From Paenibacillus sonchi (GTDB lineage Bacteria; Bacillota; Bacilli; Paenibacillales; Paenibacillaceae): a stretch of DNA of 64,000 nucleotides. The translations under genes were made by a program, and so were the position numbers. The stretch spans positions 2,480,001 to 2,544,000 of the forward strand of contig NZ_CP068595.1 in NCBI RefSeq assembly GCF_016772475.1, read 5' to 3'. Positions 45,288-54,871 of this stretch are shown here, one piece after another; within the stretch, counting starts at the first letter, position 1, and every line of letters starts with the position of its first letter. Under the pieces are notes generated by a model. The model was given only the letters and a program-made list of their open reading frames with translations, ran no database searches and was not told the origin of the DNA.

Positions 45288-45449
45288 TCAACCGCTAAAA
45301 GCGGTTCCATACAAGAAATCTGGGGACAACAGCGGAATTTCGCCGGTGCTGTTCCCGCCAAGGGGCAGAGTCACCGACAGGGCATTTACGGCAAGTACGC
45401 CAAGGAAGAACAGCAGATTCCACCACTTATAAGGATTATTTCGTCTCAT
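45288..45449 (-). pseudogene. Truncated TspO/tryptophan-rich sensory protein remnant
   Basis: From ATG 45449 it reads MRRNNPYKWWNLLFFLGVLA, then VNALSVTLPLGGNSTGEIP, the usual first helix and loop of this membrane family, and stops after 53 residues. The remaining four helices (PAGYAFSIW region) are not found in any frame downstream, so this is a true truncation and not another one-base shift. The stop lies in a palindrome AACCGC/GCGGTT. AGGGAG lies upstream of an alternative ATG at 45455. No complete neighbour fills 45146-45642. Confidence 0.55.
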
Positions 45450-45642
45450 GTTCATTCACTCCCTAAGCCTGATTGTCAGTCCTGAAGCTGAAGCCTACAT
45501 AGAATATACCCCCTTTGTCTGTAAATAAGACCCTTCCCGCCCAAAAAATGACCTGCAGGTCATGAAGTTAACGGATAGCAGTCCGGTCTTGCAGGGTAAT
45601 ATGTATGTAACAATCCGCAACAGCCGAAGGGGAAAGCAAACG

Positions 45643-48120
45643 ATGGAGAGCAGTGAAGCGATTCGTCCGGAGAAAATGGGCCCACTGGTTATGAAAGAGA
45701 CCTGGAATACACCAGGAAGCTTTGTGTCCTGGGAACGCTCCGAGAATATTTACATTGTCCGGGGAGAGCGCGGAGGCATAGTTTTTGTATTTTTGAATGA
45801 CGAAATGTTCCGGATGAAGGTGTTTCGGGACAAGGTGCCGGATCTGACTACGACCGCTGCGGTGCTCGCTGAGAGCTGTGTCCCTCATTTGTTCCCTGTG
45901 GAGGAGAATGACGGTCAGCTGATCTTTACGACCAGTGCCATCCGGCTGGTCATCGAGAAGCCCTCTCTTCTTCTGCGTGTGGAGAACATGGACGGGAAGG
46001 TCATCATGCAGCAGAATCTGACGAGCTGGAATCCGCGCGGGGCGAGCCATGCCGAATATGATATGCAGCCGGATTCGCACTTTTATGGACTGGGTGAAAA
46101 AGCAAGCTTCCTCGACAAACGCGGGGAGCGCTACACCAATTGGAATACCGATGTATTTGCCCCGCATCTGCCGGAAATTGAAGCTCTTTATGAGTCCATT
46201 CCGCTGCTGATCCATGTGCACGGCACACTCTCCTACGGCTTATTCCTGGACAATCCGGGCCGGAGTGATTTTGATATGCGCTCCCACGGGGTAGCGTTTA
46301 CCATCGGCTGCTCTACCGGGGCTTATGATATTTATTTTATCAACGGGCCTGAAATGAAGGATGTGGTCACAAGATACACCTCCCTGACCGGACGGATTGC
46401 GCTGCCGCCTAAATGGGCTATTGGCTATCACCAGTCCCGATACAGTTACATGAACCAGCAGGAGGTGCTTCAGCTCGCCCGGACCTTTCGTGAAAAGAAT
46501 ATCCCGTGTGATGTCATTTATCTGGATATCCACTATATGGATGAATATCGCGTGTTCACCTTTGATCCGGTTCATTTCCCCGAGCCTGGCAAGATGATTG
46601 CCGAGCTGCGCGGGCTGGGGGTGCGGATTATTCCGATTGTAGACCCTGGTGTCAAAAAAGACCCCAATTATGAAGTGTATAAGCAAGGGGTGCTGGAAAA
46701 GCACTTTTGCCGGCGTCTGGAAGGGGATATCTTCTTCGGGGAGGTCTGGCCGGGAATCAGCGCGTTCCCCGATTTCAGCGATGTCCGGACTGCCGAATGG
46801 TGGGGCGATTTACACAAATACTATACAGATCTTGGCATTCAGGGCATCTGGAATGATATGAACGAGCCGGCGGTGTTCAATGAGTCGAAGACCATGGATC
46901 TTGATGTGATGCATTTCAACAACGGCCGCCCGGTTACGCATGAGGAATACCACAATCTGTATGGAATGATGATGTCCAAGGCTACATATGAAGGGCTGGC
47001 GGAGCATATGGGCAGCGAACGGCCTTTTGTGCTGACACGCGCCGGGTATGCGGGGATTCAGCGGTATGCCGCCGTGTGGACCGGGGATAACCGCAGCTTT
47101 TGGGAGCATATGGCGATGGCAATGCCCATGGTGCTCAATATGGGACTGTCAGGTCTTGCGTTCTCGGGACCGGATATCGGCGGATTCGCCCATCATACCT
47201 CTGCCCAGCTGCTGGTGCGCTGGACGCAGATGGGCGTCTTTTTCCCGTATTGCCGCAATCACTCCTCCATCGGGACGCTGCGCCAGGAGCCTTGGTCATT
47301 CGGTGAAGAGGTAGAGGGAATTCTGCGCGAGTTCATTGGGCTGCGCTACCGCTGGATGCCGCATCTGTATAATCTTTTCCATGAGGCTGAGATGACCGGG
47401 CTGCCCGTGATCCGTCCGCTGATCCTGGAATATCCGCGCGATCCGCATGTTACGAATCTATGCGACCAGTTCCTGCTGGGGGATAACGTGCTGATTGCTC
47501 CAGTGTACCGGCCGGATACGGACCATCGTTCCGTCTATCTGCCGGAGGGGCAGTGGATCAGCTATTGGGATGGTGAGGTTCACGCGGGCGGACGCCACAT
47601 TCTGGCCGCCGCCCCGCTGCGCATTATGCCGATGTACGTCAAGGCGGGAACCTTTGTCGCGGAAGGCCCGCTGAAGCAGTATGCGCTGGAGGATAAGGAG
47701 GAGACGGTGACTTTTCACCTGTATGGTGCAAAGGCGGGAAGCGGCTTTTATGCTGCTTGTACTCTTTATGAGGACGACGGGCATAGCTTCAGCTACAAAA
47801 AAGGGCACTATTCCGAGATCAGTGTACATGCGGACGGTGAAGAGGGGGAATTGCGTCTAAGCTGGACCTATACGGTCCGGGAATATGCTCCGCGCAGGGA
47901 AATGCTGCGTTTTGCGCTCTGCTATCCTGAATTCTCGGCGACTTCTGTGGACGGACTCACCGAAATCAGTCTGGAGCAGCTGGAAAAGGGCCGGACCGGC
48001 TGGGCCCGCAACGGAAAAAAGGGCGCCCTTATTATTCAGGTGAATGACGAGCCTCATGGCGGGGAGCTGCGGATTGAGGCAGCGAAGGCGAAGAAGAATT
48101 TAATTGTGGGAGATAAGTGA
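45643..48120 (+). CDS. Glycoside hydrolase family 31 alpha-glucosidase
   Basis: Cytosolic alpha-glucosidase of GH31 acting on alpha-glucoside chain ends, about 825 residues. Visible are the N-terminal beta domain, HFYGLGEKASFLDKRGERY, the barrel segment VIYLDIHYMDEYRVFTFDP, the nucleophile in GIWNDMNEPAVF, the acid/base region AVWTGDNRSFWEHM and SGPDIGGFAHHTSAQLLVRW. ATG 45643 has AAGGGGAAAG 6 bases upstream; a longer in-frame start at 45562 lacks one. No signal peptide. No sugar transporter adjoins it. Confidence 0.93.
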   Translation: MESSEAIRPEKMGPLVMKETWNTPGSFVSWERSENIYIVRGERGGIVFVFLNDEMFRMKVFRDKVPDLTTTAAVLAESCVPHLFPVEENDGQLIFTTSAIRLVIEKPSLLLRVENMDGKVIMQQNLTSWNPRGASHAEYDMQPDSHFYGLGEKASFLDKRGERYTNWNTDVFAPHLPEIEALYESIPLLIHVHGTLSYGLFLDNPGRSDFDMRSHGVAFTIGCSTGAYDIYFINGPEMKDVVTRYTSLTGRIALPPKWAIGYHQSRYSYMNQQEVLQLARTFREKNIPCDVIYLDIHYMDEYRVFTFDPVHFPEPGKMIAELRGLGVRIIPIVDPGVKKDPNYEVYKQGVLEKHFCRRLEGDIFFGEVWPGISAFPDFSDVRTAEWWGDLHKYYTDLGIQGIWNDMNEPAVFNESKTMDLDVMHFNNGRPVTHEEYHNLYGMMMSKATYEGLAEHMGSERPFVLTRAGYAGIQRYAAVWTGDNRSFWEHMAMAMPMVLNMGLSGLAFSGPDIGGFAHHTSAQLLVRWTQMGVFFPYCRNHSSIGTLRQEPWSFGEEVEGILREFIGLRYRWMPHLYNLFHEAEMTGLPVIRPLILEYPRDPHVTNLCDQFLLGDNVLIAPVYRPDTDHRSVYLPEGQWISYWDGEVHAGGRHILAAAPLRIMPMYVKAGTFVAEGPLKQYALEDKEETVTFHLYGAKAGSGFYAACTLYEDDGHSFSYKKGHYSEISVHADGEEGELRLSWTYTVREYAPRREMLRFALCYPEFSATSVDGLTEISLEQLEKGRTGWARNGKKGALIIQVNDEPHGGELRIEAAKAKKNLIVGDK

Positions 48121-48425
48121 GTGGGGAGACTCGCTTACTCACTTATGAACGCATGCAAGTTAAGGCAATGGCCACCTTGAGGGGTGGTCTTTGTTATTTT
48201 GACTAAAAAGCAGATAAATTTGCAGAAAAAAATGCAGAAGGGTTTTTAAATATGGCTCTTTTCGTATAAGATGAAGGGATGAAGAAAAAAATATGGCAAT
48301 CCAGAAGGGTCCGTTCAGACTCACCGGAATGCCTGTAACTATATTTCTTGCGGAGAAGGATGCAGTTCCCCTGATGGAGGCGGACCGGCTCTTTCTGCTT
48401 GCTCAAAAAAGAATGGAGATCACCA
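48121..48425. other. Intergenic region with a terminator
   Basis: GGCCACC/GGGTGGTC at about 48169-48190, followed by TTTGTT, ends the GH31 transcript. The stretch from 48200 is AT-rich and may hold the promoter of the helicase gene, but I see no clear -35/-10 pair. Confidence 0.5.
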
Positions 48426-51400
48426 ATGATTAAGCATCTGTATGCAATATGGTTAGGGGACGTATTCTTCTGTTTCTCCGGCGAAACTTCCGAGCCTAAG
48501 GTGGACGCATGGACGCGTGTGGTCAAGCGCCTGGAGCTCCGGAGCGGCTGGCGTCCTTTTGCGGGTGCTGCGCTGCGGCTTACGGAAGTGAAATATCCGG
48601 TTGCTGCCCCTGCAGAAGGGAGGACAACGAGACGCGGCCTGCCGGGGCGTACGCTTGAAGGGCTGGCCCTGGCGCCCAAGGACGCTTTTGAGCTGCTGCT
48701 CGGCTGGGACGAGCAGCTGTGCCGCAGCCAGGGGCTGGAGCCGGGCGGGGAGCTGCGGTATTGGGCCGCCGCCGCCCGCTTCGCGCTGGAGCTTATGGGT
48801 ACAGGCGGCATTGTGCCCGGGGCGCTGCCGCCGCGCCTGCTGGGCTCGCGCCGCCGGGGAGGGGAGCAGGCAGCTTCTGCTGCCTGGTCACCGGCCTTCC
48901 GCAAGGAAGCAGACAGGGAGCTGTTCCTGCAGATGGCTGCATCCATGCCGGTGCTGGCGCTGGGGACGCATGTGGCTGAGGAAAGCGATCTGTCCTCCCG
49001 CGAGGATGCCGGTGCCTATGTGCTTTACTCCTTTCTGCAGGCGGTGATGACTGCAGAGGTCAAACGGGTGGTTGCGGAGAACGAAGGAAAGCTCGTGCCT
49101 TACAAAGCGAACTACCGCCGCGGCTACTCCCCGCTCACGGAGCTGTGGTGGAACAGCCTGCTTACGGGCAGCCGTGATATTCCCGTACAAGGGACCCCGG
49201 CTGAAGTGGCGGAGCTTCTTGCTGCAGTGAACGCAACCGCCGGCAGTGAAGTGCCGCATGCGGAGACTGAAGAGGCACGCAGCGGACAGCTCAGTCTTGG
49301 CCTGCGTCTGGAGCCGCCTGCAGATGAGAGTGAAGAATGGCGCTTGTCCTTCTGGGTAGAGAGCCGTGAAGAGGGTGAATTCTGGCTCCCGGCTGCGGCC
49401 ATCTGGGGCAGCCGGGAACGCGAATTCACCCTCTGGGGCAAGCGGTACCGCAATATCCAGCAGCAGCTGCTGTCTGCGCTGGGCCGGGCAGCCAAGCTGT
49501 CCCCGGATATTCAGCGGGCGCTGGCCATGCCGGCTCCCGATGGCGTGGAACTTGCAGCGGAACAGCTATACCTGTTCCTGAAGGAAAGTGTGCAGCCGCT
49601 GCGTGAGCGGGGAATCACCGTGCAGATGCCTTCCCGCTGGAGCCGCGAAGGCCGGCGGCGGATCGGCATGAAGATGAAGATGCAGCCGCCGGCAGGCGGA
49701 ATCGACGGGCCTGCCCAGGCTGCACTGGGCATGGAGCAGCTGATTTCCTTCCGGATCGAGGCTTCGCTTGGCGATTCGGATATCACTGAGGATGAACTGA
49801 ACGCATTGGTGGAGGCGGGCGTGCCTTATGTACGGTTCCGGGGAGAATGGATTGAGATCGACCCGAAAGAGGTCCGCCAGGTGCTAAGATATATGAAGCG
49901 TAATGAAAGCGGGGAAATGTCAGCGGCCGAATGGATGCGTCTGGAGGCCGAGGATGGCAATGAACGCCTGTGGAAAGGAATGTCGGTCACCGGGATGGAG
50001 ACCTCCGGTCTGCTGGCTTCGCTTATGCAGGGCGACATGCTGCGGCATCTGCCGATGCGTGCCGTACCGCCGGATCTGCACGGCACGCTGAGACCGTATC
50101 AGGAACGCGGGTTTCAGTGGCTGGCTTCGCTGAGCGGTCTGGGCTTCGGCGTCTGTCTGGCCGATGATATGGGGCTGGGGAAAACCGTGCAGGTTATTAC
50201 CTGTCTGCTGGATCGCGCCCTGACGGCACCGCCGGAAGAACAGCGTGAGCCTGTGCTGATTCTCTGTCCGACCTCGCTGCTGGGGAACTGGCAGCGGGAA
50301 TTGCAGCGCTTCGCGCCTTCCCTGCGGGTGCACATTCACCATGGGGGACGCCGGGTCCGGGGCGGGGGCTTCGCCCAGCTTGCGGCCAGTCACGAAATTG
50401 TCTTAACCACTTATCATCTTGCCGGGAGGGACAGTGAGGATCTGGCGGGTGTGCGCTGGTCGACTGTTGTGCTGGATGAGGCGCAATATATCAAAAACCA
50501 CCGGACCAAGCAAGCGCAGAGCGTAATGAAGCTGTCGGCGCCGCACCGGATTGCCATGACAGGGACGCCAGTGGAGAACCGGCTGGGTGAGCTGTGGTCG
50601 ATCTTTCATTTTTTGAATCCGGGCTACCTGGGCACGTATCATTCGTTCCGCCAGCGTTATGTTTCCGGGGAAGGCGGGGACCGGCTGCGCGAGCTGCACC
50701 GCCTCGTATCGCCTTTTCTGCTGCGGCGGCTGAAGAGTGATCCGGATATCTCCAAGGATCTGCCGGAGAAGCTGGAGCTGAAGCAGTATTGCACGCTCAC
50801 GGAGACGCAGGCGGCGCTGTATCAGGGGGTAGTCAATGAGATGCTTGGGGTGATTGGAGAACGCTCAGGGATGGCCCGCCGGGGATTGGTGCTGTCTTCC
50901 CTGACCAAGCTGAAGCAGATCTGTGATCATCCGCAGCTTTTCCGCGGGGATGAAGGACGGGGACAGCGCAGTGAGGCTTCCGGCAAAATGGAAGTGATGT
51001 TCGAGGTCCTCGACAGCATTGCCGGGCTGGGGGAATCTGCCCTGATTTTTACCCAATATGTGGCGATGGGGGAACTTCTGGTCAGCAGGCTGGCCAGACG
51101 GTACGGCAAAGCCCCGCTTTTTTGCACGGCGGAGTTCCCAAGCGGGAGCGTGATGAAATGGTTCATGCCTTTCAAGAGGGTGAAGGTCCGGCCTTTTTTG
51201 TGCTTTCGCTCAAAGCCGGAGGCGTAGGTCTTAACCTGACACGGGCTAACCATGTGCTGCATTATGACCGCTGGTGGAATCCGGCGGTGGAGAACCAGGC
51301 GACCGACCGGGCTTTTCGGATCGGCCAGCACAAAAATGTGCAGGTGCATAAGCTGATCTGCCAGGGAACGCTGGAAGAACGGATTGATGAGCTGATTGAA

Positions 51401-51514
51401 CGCAAAAAAAACCTCTCGGAGCAGGTCGTCGGCTCCGGCGAAAACTGGCTGACTGAAATGTCCAATCATGAGCTGAAGGAACTGATTGAGCTGCAGGGAC
51501 AGGACTGGATGTAG
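48426..51514 (+). CDS. SNF2-family DEAD/DEAH-box helicase; frame broken by one missing base
   Basis: Swi2/Snf2 ATPase of about 1030 residues after repair. The N-terminal half is the bacterial SNF2-associated domain ([20 protein letters not shown] onward). The ATPase core shows [20 protein letters not shown] (Walker A), [11 protein letters not shown] (DEAQ box), [20 protein letters not shown], and, after the break, [20 protein letters not shown] and [15 protein letters not shown] (motif VI). The first frame fails at the T6 run 51118-51123; T7 restores [11 protein letters not shown]. Start ATG 48426 has GGAG upstream. Likely remodels DNA-protein complexes; specific role unknown. Its partner gene follows after 32 bp. 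Confidence 0.88.
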
Positions 51515-51546
51515 CGGAAACGAAAATGGTGAAGGGGGAGTCCGCA

Positions 51547-52328
51547 ATGAGCGAAGAGCTTGAGCTGCGGCTGGAAATTCAGCCCGGTATCGTAAAAGTG
51601 AAGGGTCTACGGGGATCCGGTCCTGCACCGGTGGTGCAGGGGGACACGAAACGGCGGCTGCGGCTCAGGAAGCAGCACCGTCAGTGCTCACCTTGGAGGT
51701 TTCTCCCTGGCCGGCTGCACGCAAACGGGCGGTACTGCTGGAGCTTGCCGCGCGTCCGGGGGAGCTGTATGAACTGCTGCAAGGGCAACTAAGCGCCAGG
51801 CTTGCCGGGCTGGATCTGCTGCCTGACGGGGCGGAGCTTGCATCTGCGGTTTACGAGCCGGGGAGCGGAGCGGCAGAACGGGCGGAGCTGCAAAAGCTGC
51901 TGAAGCAGCGGCTGGCTGAGGAGCCTCTGCTGGCTTTGTCGCTGCGCGGCCTGGACAAGGAGGAGCTGCTGGCTGGCGTATTCGGCCTATGGGCCGGGCC
52001 GGGCAGCGCAGAGGAAGAGGAAGCCAAGCCGGATGCATCCGGTGCCTTGGCGGCGGAGCTTGCCCGGCTGGAGCGCAAAGGGCCTGCGGTATCCTCCGGC
52101 GAATGGCTGGCCGAGGCTGCCGCCGAAGGCTCGCTTCACCAGCCGGGTCCGCTGTTCCATGAGATCGCAGCCCGGCCGTTTCCGGTGTCCCCGGTAGTAG
52201 CGGAGCCTGCCGAGGATTGGGCGTCTCTCCTGCCGCGGACCCCCAGGGCCGCCGAAGGGCTGGCGCTGATCATGCGGGAAGTGGCTGAAGCGGCTGCCCG
52301 CAGGGCAGCTGGCTTGAAGAAGATGTGA
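51547..52328 (+). CDS. SWIM-type helicase partner lacking its zinc finger; frame broken by one missing base
   Basis: About 260 residues after repair. Genes of this kind usually encode SWIM zinc-finger proteins paired with SNF2 helicases. Family-like pieces are LEIQPGIVKVKGLRG at the start, VLTLEVSPW, and EEPLLALSLRGLDKEELLAG, equivalent to the segment that follows the finger. The expected CxC...CxH finger between them is absent; that stretch (AVYEPGSGAAERAELQKLLK) has no Cys in any frame. The frame break is at 51653-51656 (R-R-L versus R-A-A-A-A-Q-E restored by one G). Very Ala/Leu/Glu-rich. Assignment is moderate. Confidence 0.55.
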
Positions 52329-52335
52329 AATGAGC

Positions 52336-52367
52336 AAAAGCCGTATCTTACCGGATGCGGCTTTTTT
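52336..52367 (+). terminator. Terminator after the SWIM-like gene
   Basis: AAAAGCCG pairs with CGGCTTTT around a short loop, followed by T. Confidence 0.85.
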
Positions 52368-52387
52368 GTCGATCATGAACGGAACCT

Positions 52388-52432
52388 AAAGGCAGCCGAT
52401 ACACAGGGAACACCTGTGTATCGGCTGCCTTT
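52388..52432. repeat. Perfect 20-bp inverted repeat between convergent genes
   Basis: AAAGGCAGCCGATACACAGG, five bases, then the exact reverse complement. Just downstream of relP on the minus strand; its likely role is transcript end formation. Confidence 0.75.
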
Positions 52433-52449
52433 GTGACAGTATAAGAGCG

Positions 52450-53187
52450 TTATTCTTCTGCGGGTCTTTCAGCCAGCTCCAGAATCTCCCGGCGCAGGCG
52501 GAGCATCTTCTGGTCCAGTTCGTCGGCGGCACGTGCTGCTTCCTTTAATTCCTCGGCCACATGTGAAGGGAGCTGCTTGTCGAATTTATAATATAGAATA
52601 TGCTCCATGCTGGCCCAGAAATCCATTGCAAGCGTGCGCAGCTGGATTTCGGCCTTCACCCAGCGGGTGCCCTCCAGCAGCACCAGCGGCATGGCCACAA
52701 TAAGATGCAGGCTTTGATAGCCATTGGACTTGGGATGGGCGATGTAATCCTTGATCTCCAGCACCCGTATGTCCTCGCGTGCACACAGATGATCGACCAG
52801 ACGGTAGATATCCTTCACAAAAGCACAGACGATGCGCATGCCCGCGATATCATGAATGTGCTGCTCCATATTATCCAGTGTGAATTCATGCCCTTTGCGC
52901 TCCATCTTATGGAGAATGCTCTTAGGGTCCTTGATCCGTGACTTGATATGCTCGATCGGACTGTAGCCGTCACGCGCCTGCCACTCTGTTTTGAGGATAT
53001 CAATTTTATTCTCAAGCTCATTCAGCGCATGGCGGTAGAGTGCTGGAAGCGCTGTGAAGTTTTCGATCTGCTTAGCAAATTCCTCGCTCACCTGCCACTT
53101 CTGCAAATCCTTGACATGTACCTGCAACTGATTCAGCGTAACCTGTGTACTATCATTTTCTTCCACTGAGACTCTCCCGGTTTTCAT
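52450..53187 (-). CDS. relP: Small alarmone synthetase, RelP/YwaC-like
   Basis: Makes (p)ppGpp from GTP/GDP and ATP without a hydrolase domain, 245 residues. Synthetase motifs are SPIEHIKSRIKDPKSILHKM, HIHDIAGMRIVCAFVKDIYR, KDYIAHPKSNGYQSLHLIV and VKAEIQLRTLAMDFWASMEH. The wording of these motifs is closer to B. subtilis YwaC (RelP) than YjbM (RelQ). The start is uncertain: ATG 53187 has a distant AGGA, while GTG 53166 has GGGAG 7 bases upstream. Monocistronic. Such enzymes are usually induced by cell-wall stress; no sigma factor site was identified. Confidence 0.92.
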   Translation of the reverse strand: MKTGRVSVEENDSTQVTLNQLQVHVKDLQKWQVSEEFAKQIENFTALPALYRHALNELENKIDILKTEWQARDGYSPIEHIKSRIKDPKSILHKMERKGHEFTLDNMEQHIHDIAGMRIVCAFVKDIYRLVDHLCAREDIRVLEIKDYIAHPKSNGYQSLHLIVAMPLVLLEGTRWVKAEIQLRTLAMDFWASMEHILYYKFDKQLPSHVAEELKEAARAADELDQKMLRLRREILELAERPAEE

Positions 53188-53384
53188 TATTTGTGACTGG
53201 TTCCTGATTATATTTTAACCCATGAACCGCCCCGGAAGCAAAATAAGCCCCGGGCTCTCCGGCTGTGTACCGGTGAGTCCGGGGCCTGATAATTGATGAA
53301 AAGCAGCCCGTGGCTAGTTTTTTACAGAAACATTTTGACGCCCGCCGCGTATTAGCACACATAAAGCTCCAGGCGGCTGCGTAA

Positions 53385-53759
53385 TTATTTGTTGGTAGGC
53401 GAGCCTCCATCATAACCTTTATCCTCATAGCCTGTATTGGACAGCTTCGGCAGAACATTCAGCTTCTCAATCAGCTGACGGGTTTCTTCAGAGCCATAGC
53501 GGTGCAAATATTGATATAGCCGGATTGTCTGATCGTCAAACTGGTCGATGGCTTCATCATGGTCGGCAGACTTATAGGGTACAAAAGCACGGCGGAAGGC
53601 ATATTCATCCTCTTTGGCCAAATCCTTGAGGATATCCTCCAGCCCTGTCAGCTCCCCGGGAGTGAGCAGCACCTCATATTCGCCCGAGTCATTGCGCACT
53701 TCCTGAATGAGGCCGTGATTCACGGACACGAAATATCGTTTCTTGTCACGCTTTTGCAA
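53385..53759 (-). CDS. Conserved-looking small protein of unknown function
   Basis: About 124 residues from a TTG at 53759 with TGGAGGGAT 6 bases upstream, preferred to an ATG further up. It begins KRDKKRYFVSVNHGLIQEVR and contains EVLLTPGELTGLEDILKDLA, FRRAFVPYKSADHDEAIDQF and IRLYQYLHRYGSEETRQLIE, giving a mostly alpha-helical soluble protein. Family not recognised. Its leader (53807-53904) is shared with the lipid kinase gene at 57.1 kb, suggesting common regulation. Confidence 0.7.
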   Translation of the reverse strand: MQKRDKKRYFVSVNHGLIQEVRNDSGEYEVLLTPGELTGLEDILKDLAKEDEYAFRRAFVPYKSADHDEAIDQFDDQTIRLYQYLHRYGSEETRQLIEKLNVLPKLSNTGYEDKGYDGGSPTNK

Positions 53760-53806
53760 GTGAAATCCCTCCATCATCCGGTAAGGTTCGCCACGGTTTA
53801 TTTTAA

Positions 53807-53904
53807 AAATATAAGAATTTATATGCTTCACGCAATAAATTACCCTTATATTTCTCGCTGAAACGGTACCGTCCTGTAAAAGGACGATGAAGCCGTTTCT
53901 GCTT
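53807..53904 (-). repeat. Shared leader element, copy 1
   Basis: On the minus strand AAGCAGAAACGG and CCGTTTCAG flank an inner hairpin (CGTCCTTTTACAGGACG). Then GAGAAATATAAGG and, 29 bases later, the inverted partner CTTATATTT. Copy 2 at 58067-58141 has the same order and the same 29-base spacing. Confidence 0.75.
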
Positions 53905-54059
53905 ACTATTATACGTAGAACGACAAATAATGAATCTAATCGAGACATTTGGTATGATAGAAGCACAATTCCGCTTCTGCAAGGAGCGTTAAGGGGTAAC
54001 TACACTATACTGAGGCTGAGAGTCAGCCCTGTTCTCACTCTGGAGAAGGAGGAACTACA

Positions 54060-54836
54060 ATGAATTTTTTGCAGCGGCTTAAGGACGGTGCCAGCCGGGT
54101 AAGTGAAAAAGCACAAAGCTCGGTGGAGATCGGCAAGCTGAATGGCCAAATTTCCGATATCGAACGCGAGATGGAAATTGAATTTATGAAAATGGGCAAG
54201 CTTTTCTATGAAGGCTACCGTTCAAGGGATATGTCGGTGGCGGAAGGCAAGATGGTGGAACTCTCGCGGGGCTGCTTCAAGTATCAGGAGCAGATCGACG
54301 AGCTGCGGGCACGGATTGCTGAGCTTAAGAATGAACGGCTCTGTGCCTGCGGGCATGTAGTCGCGCTGGATGCAAATTTCTGCCCGCACTGCGGACGCAA
54401 GCTGGAGGAGCTCTCCCCGAGAAAAGAAGCAGCGGCAGTGAACGTACATACCGTTCATAAGCATGAAGTGGAAGAGGATGAATTTTACGGCGAGGACGAA
54501 TTGACCGAGGCAGAAAAAGAACTCGCCATGAGACACGAGCACCGCGCTGTCTATACCGAGGTGCTTCCTGAAGAGGAAGAGCTGCCTCTGGAGAATTATG
54601 CCGGAAATGCCCAGGCTGAGGAGCGCAGCCGCCGTGAAGCTGATCAACTGGAGCGGGAACGCGAGCGGCAGCTTGAGCTGGACCGGCGCATCCGGGACTG
54701 GAAGGCCAGTGAACCGGAGGAAGCGGCCGTCAATGAGGGCGGCGGTGTGCGCGATATCGTTAAATGCCAGATTTGCCGGGCAGATCTGCCGAAGGGCTCA
54801 ATGTGGTGTCCGCGCTGCGGTTCGGAGCAAATATAG
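54060..54836 (+). CDS. Coiled-coil protein with two zinc ribbons
   Basis: Soluble protein, 258 residues. The N-terminal helix (SEKAQSSVEIGKLNGQISDI) is followed by coiled coil to about residue 90, a zinc ribbon CACGH...CPHCG (about 94-115), an acidic stretch (EDEFYGEDELTEAEKE), an Arg/Glu-rich helix and a second ribbon CQIC...CPRCG at the C-terminus. RBS GGAGGA lies 5 bases upstream. A hairpin GGCTGA/TCAGCC is at 54014-54028 in the leader. Function unknown; zinc-ribbon scaffold proteins of this kind are common in Bacillales. Confidence 0.75.
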   Translation: MNFLQRLKDGASRVSEKAQSSVEIGKLNGQISDIEREMEIEFMKMGKLFYEGYRSRDMSVAEGKMVELSRGCFKYQEQIDELRARIAELKNERLCACGHVVALDANFCPHCGRKLEELSPRKEAAAVNVHTVHKHEVEEDEFYGEDELTEAEKELAMRHEHRAVYTEVLPEEEELPLENYAGNAQAEERSRREADQLERERERQLELDRRIRDWKASEPEEAAVNEGGGVRDIVKCQICRADLPKGSMWCPRCGSEQI

Positions 54837-54871
54837 ACAGGAGTCACAGACAGCTTAGGGGGACAACATAG

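Noticed and set aside
53990..54056. Possible TPP riboswitch (GGCTGAGA near 54014)
   Set aside because: Only the short GGCTGA hairpin is present; the remaining TPP core is absent and the downstream gene is a zinc-ribbon protein.
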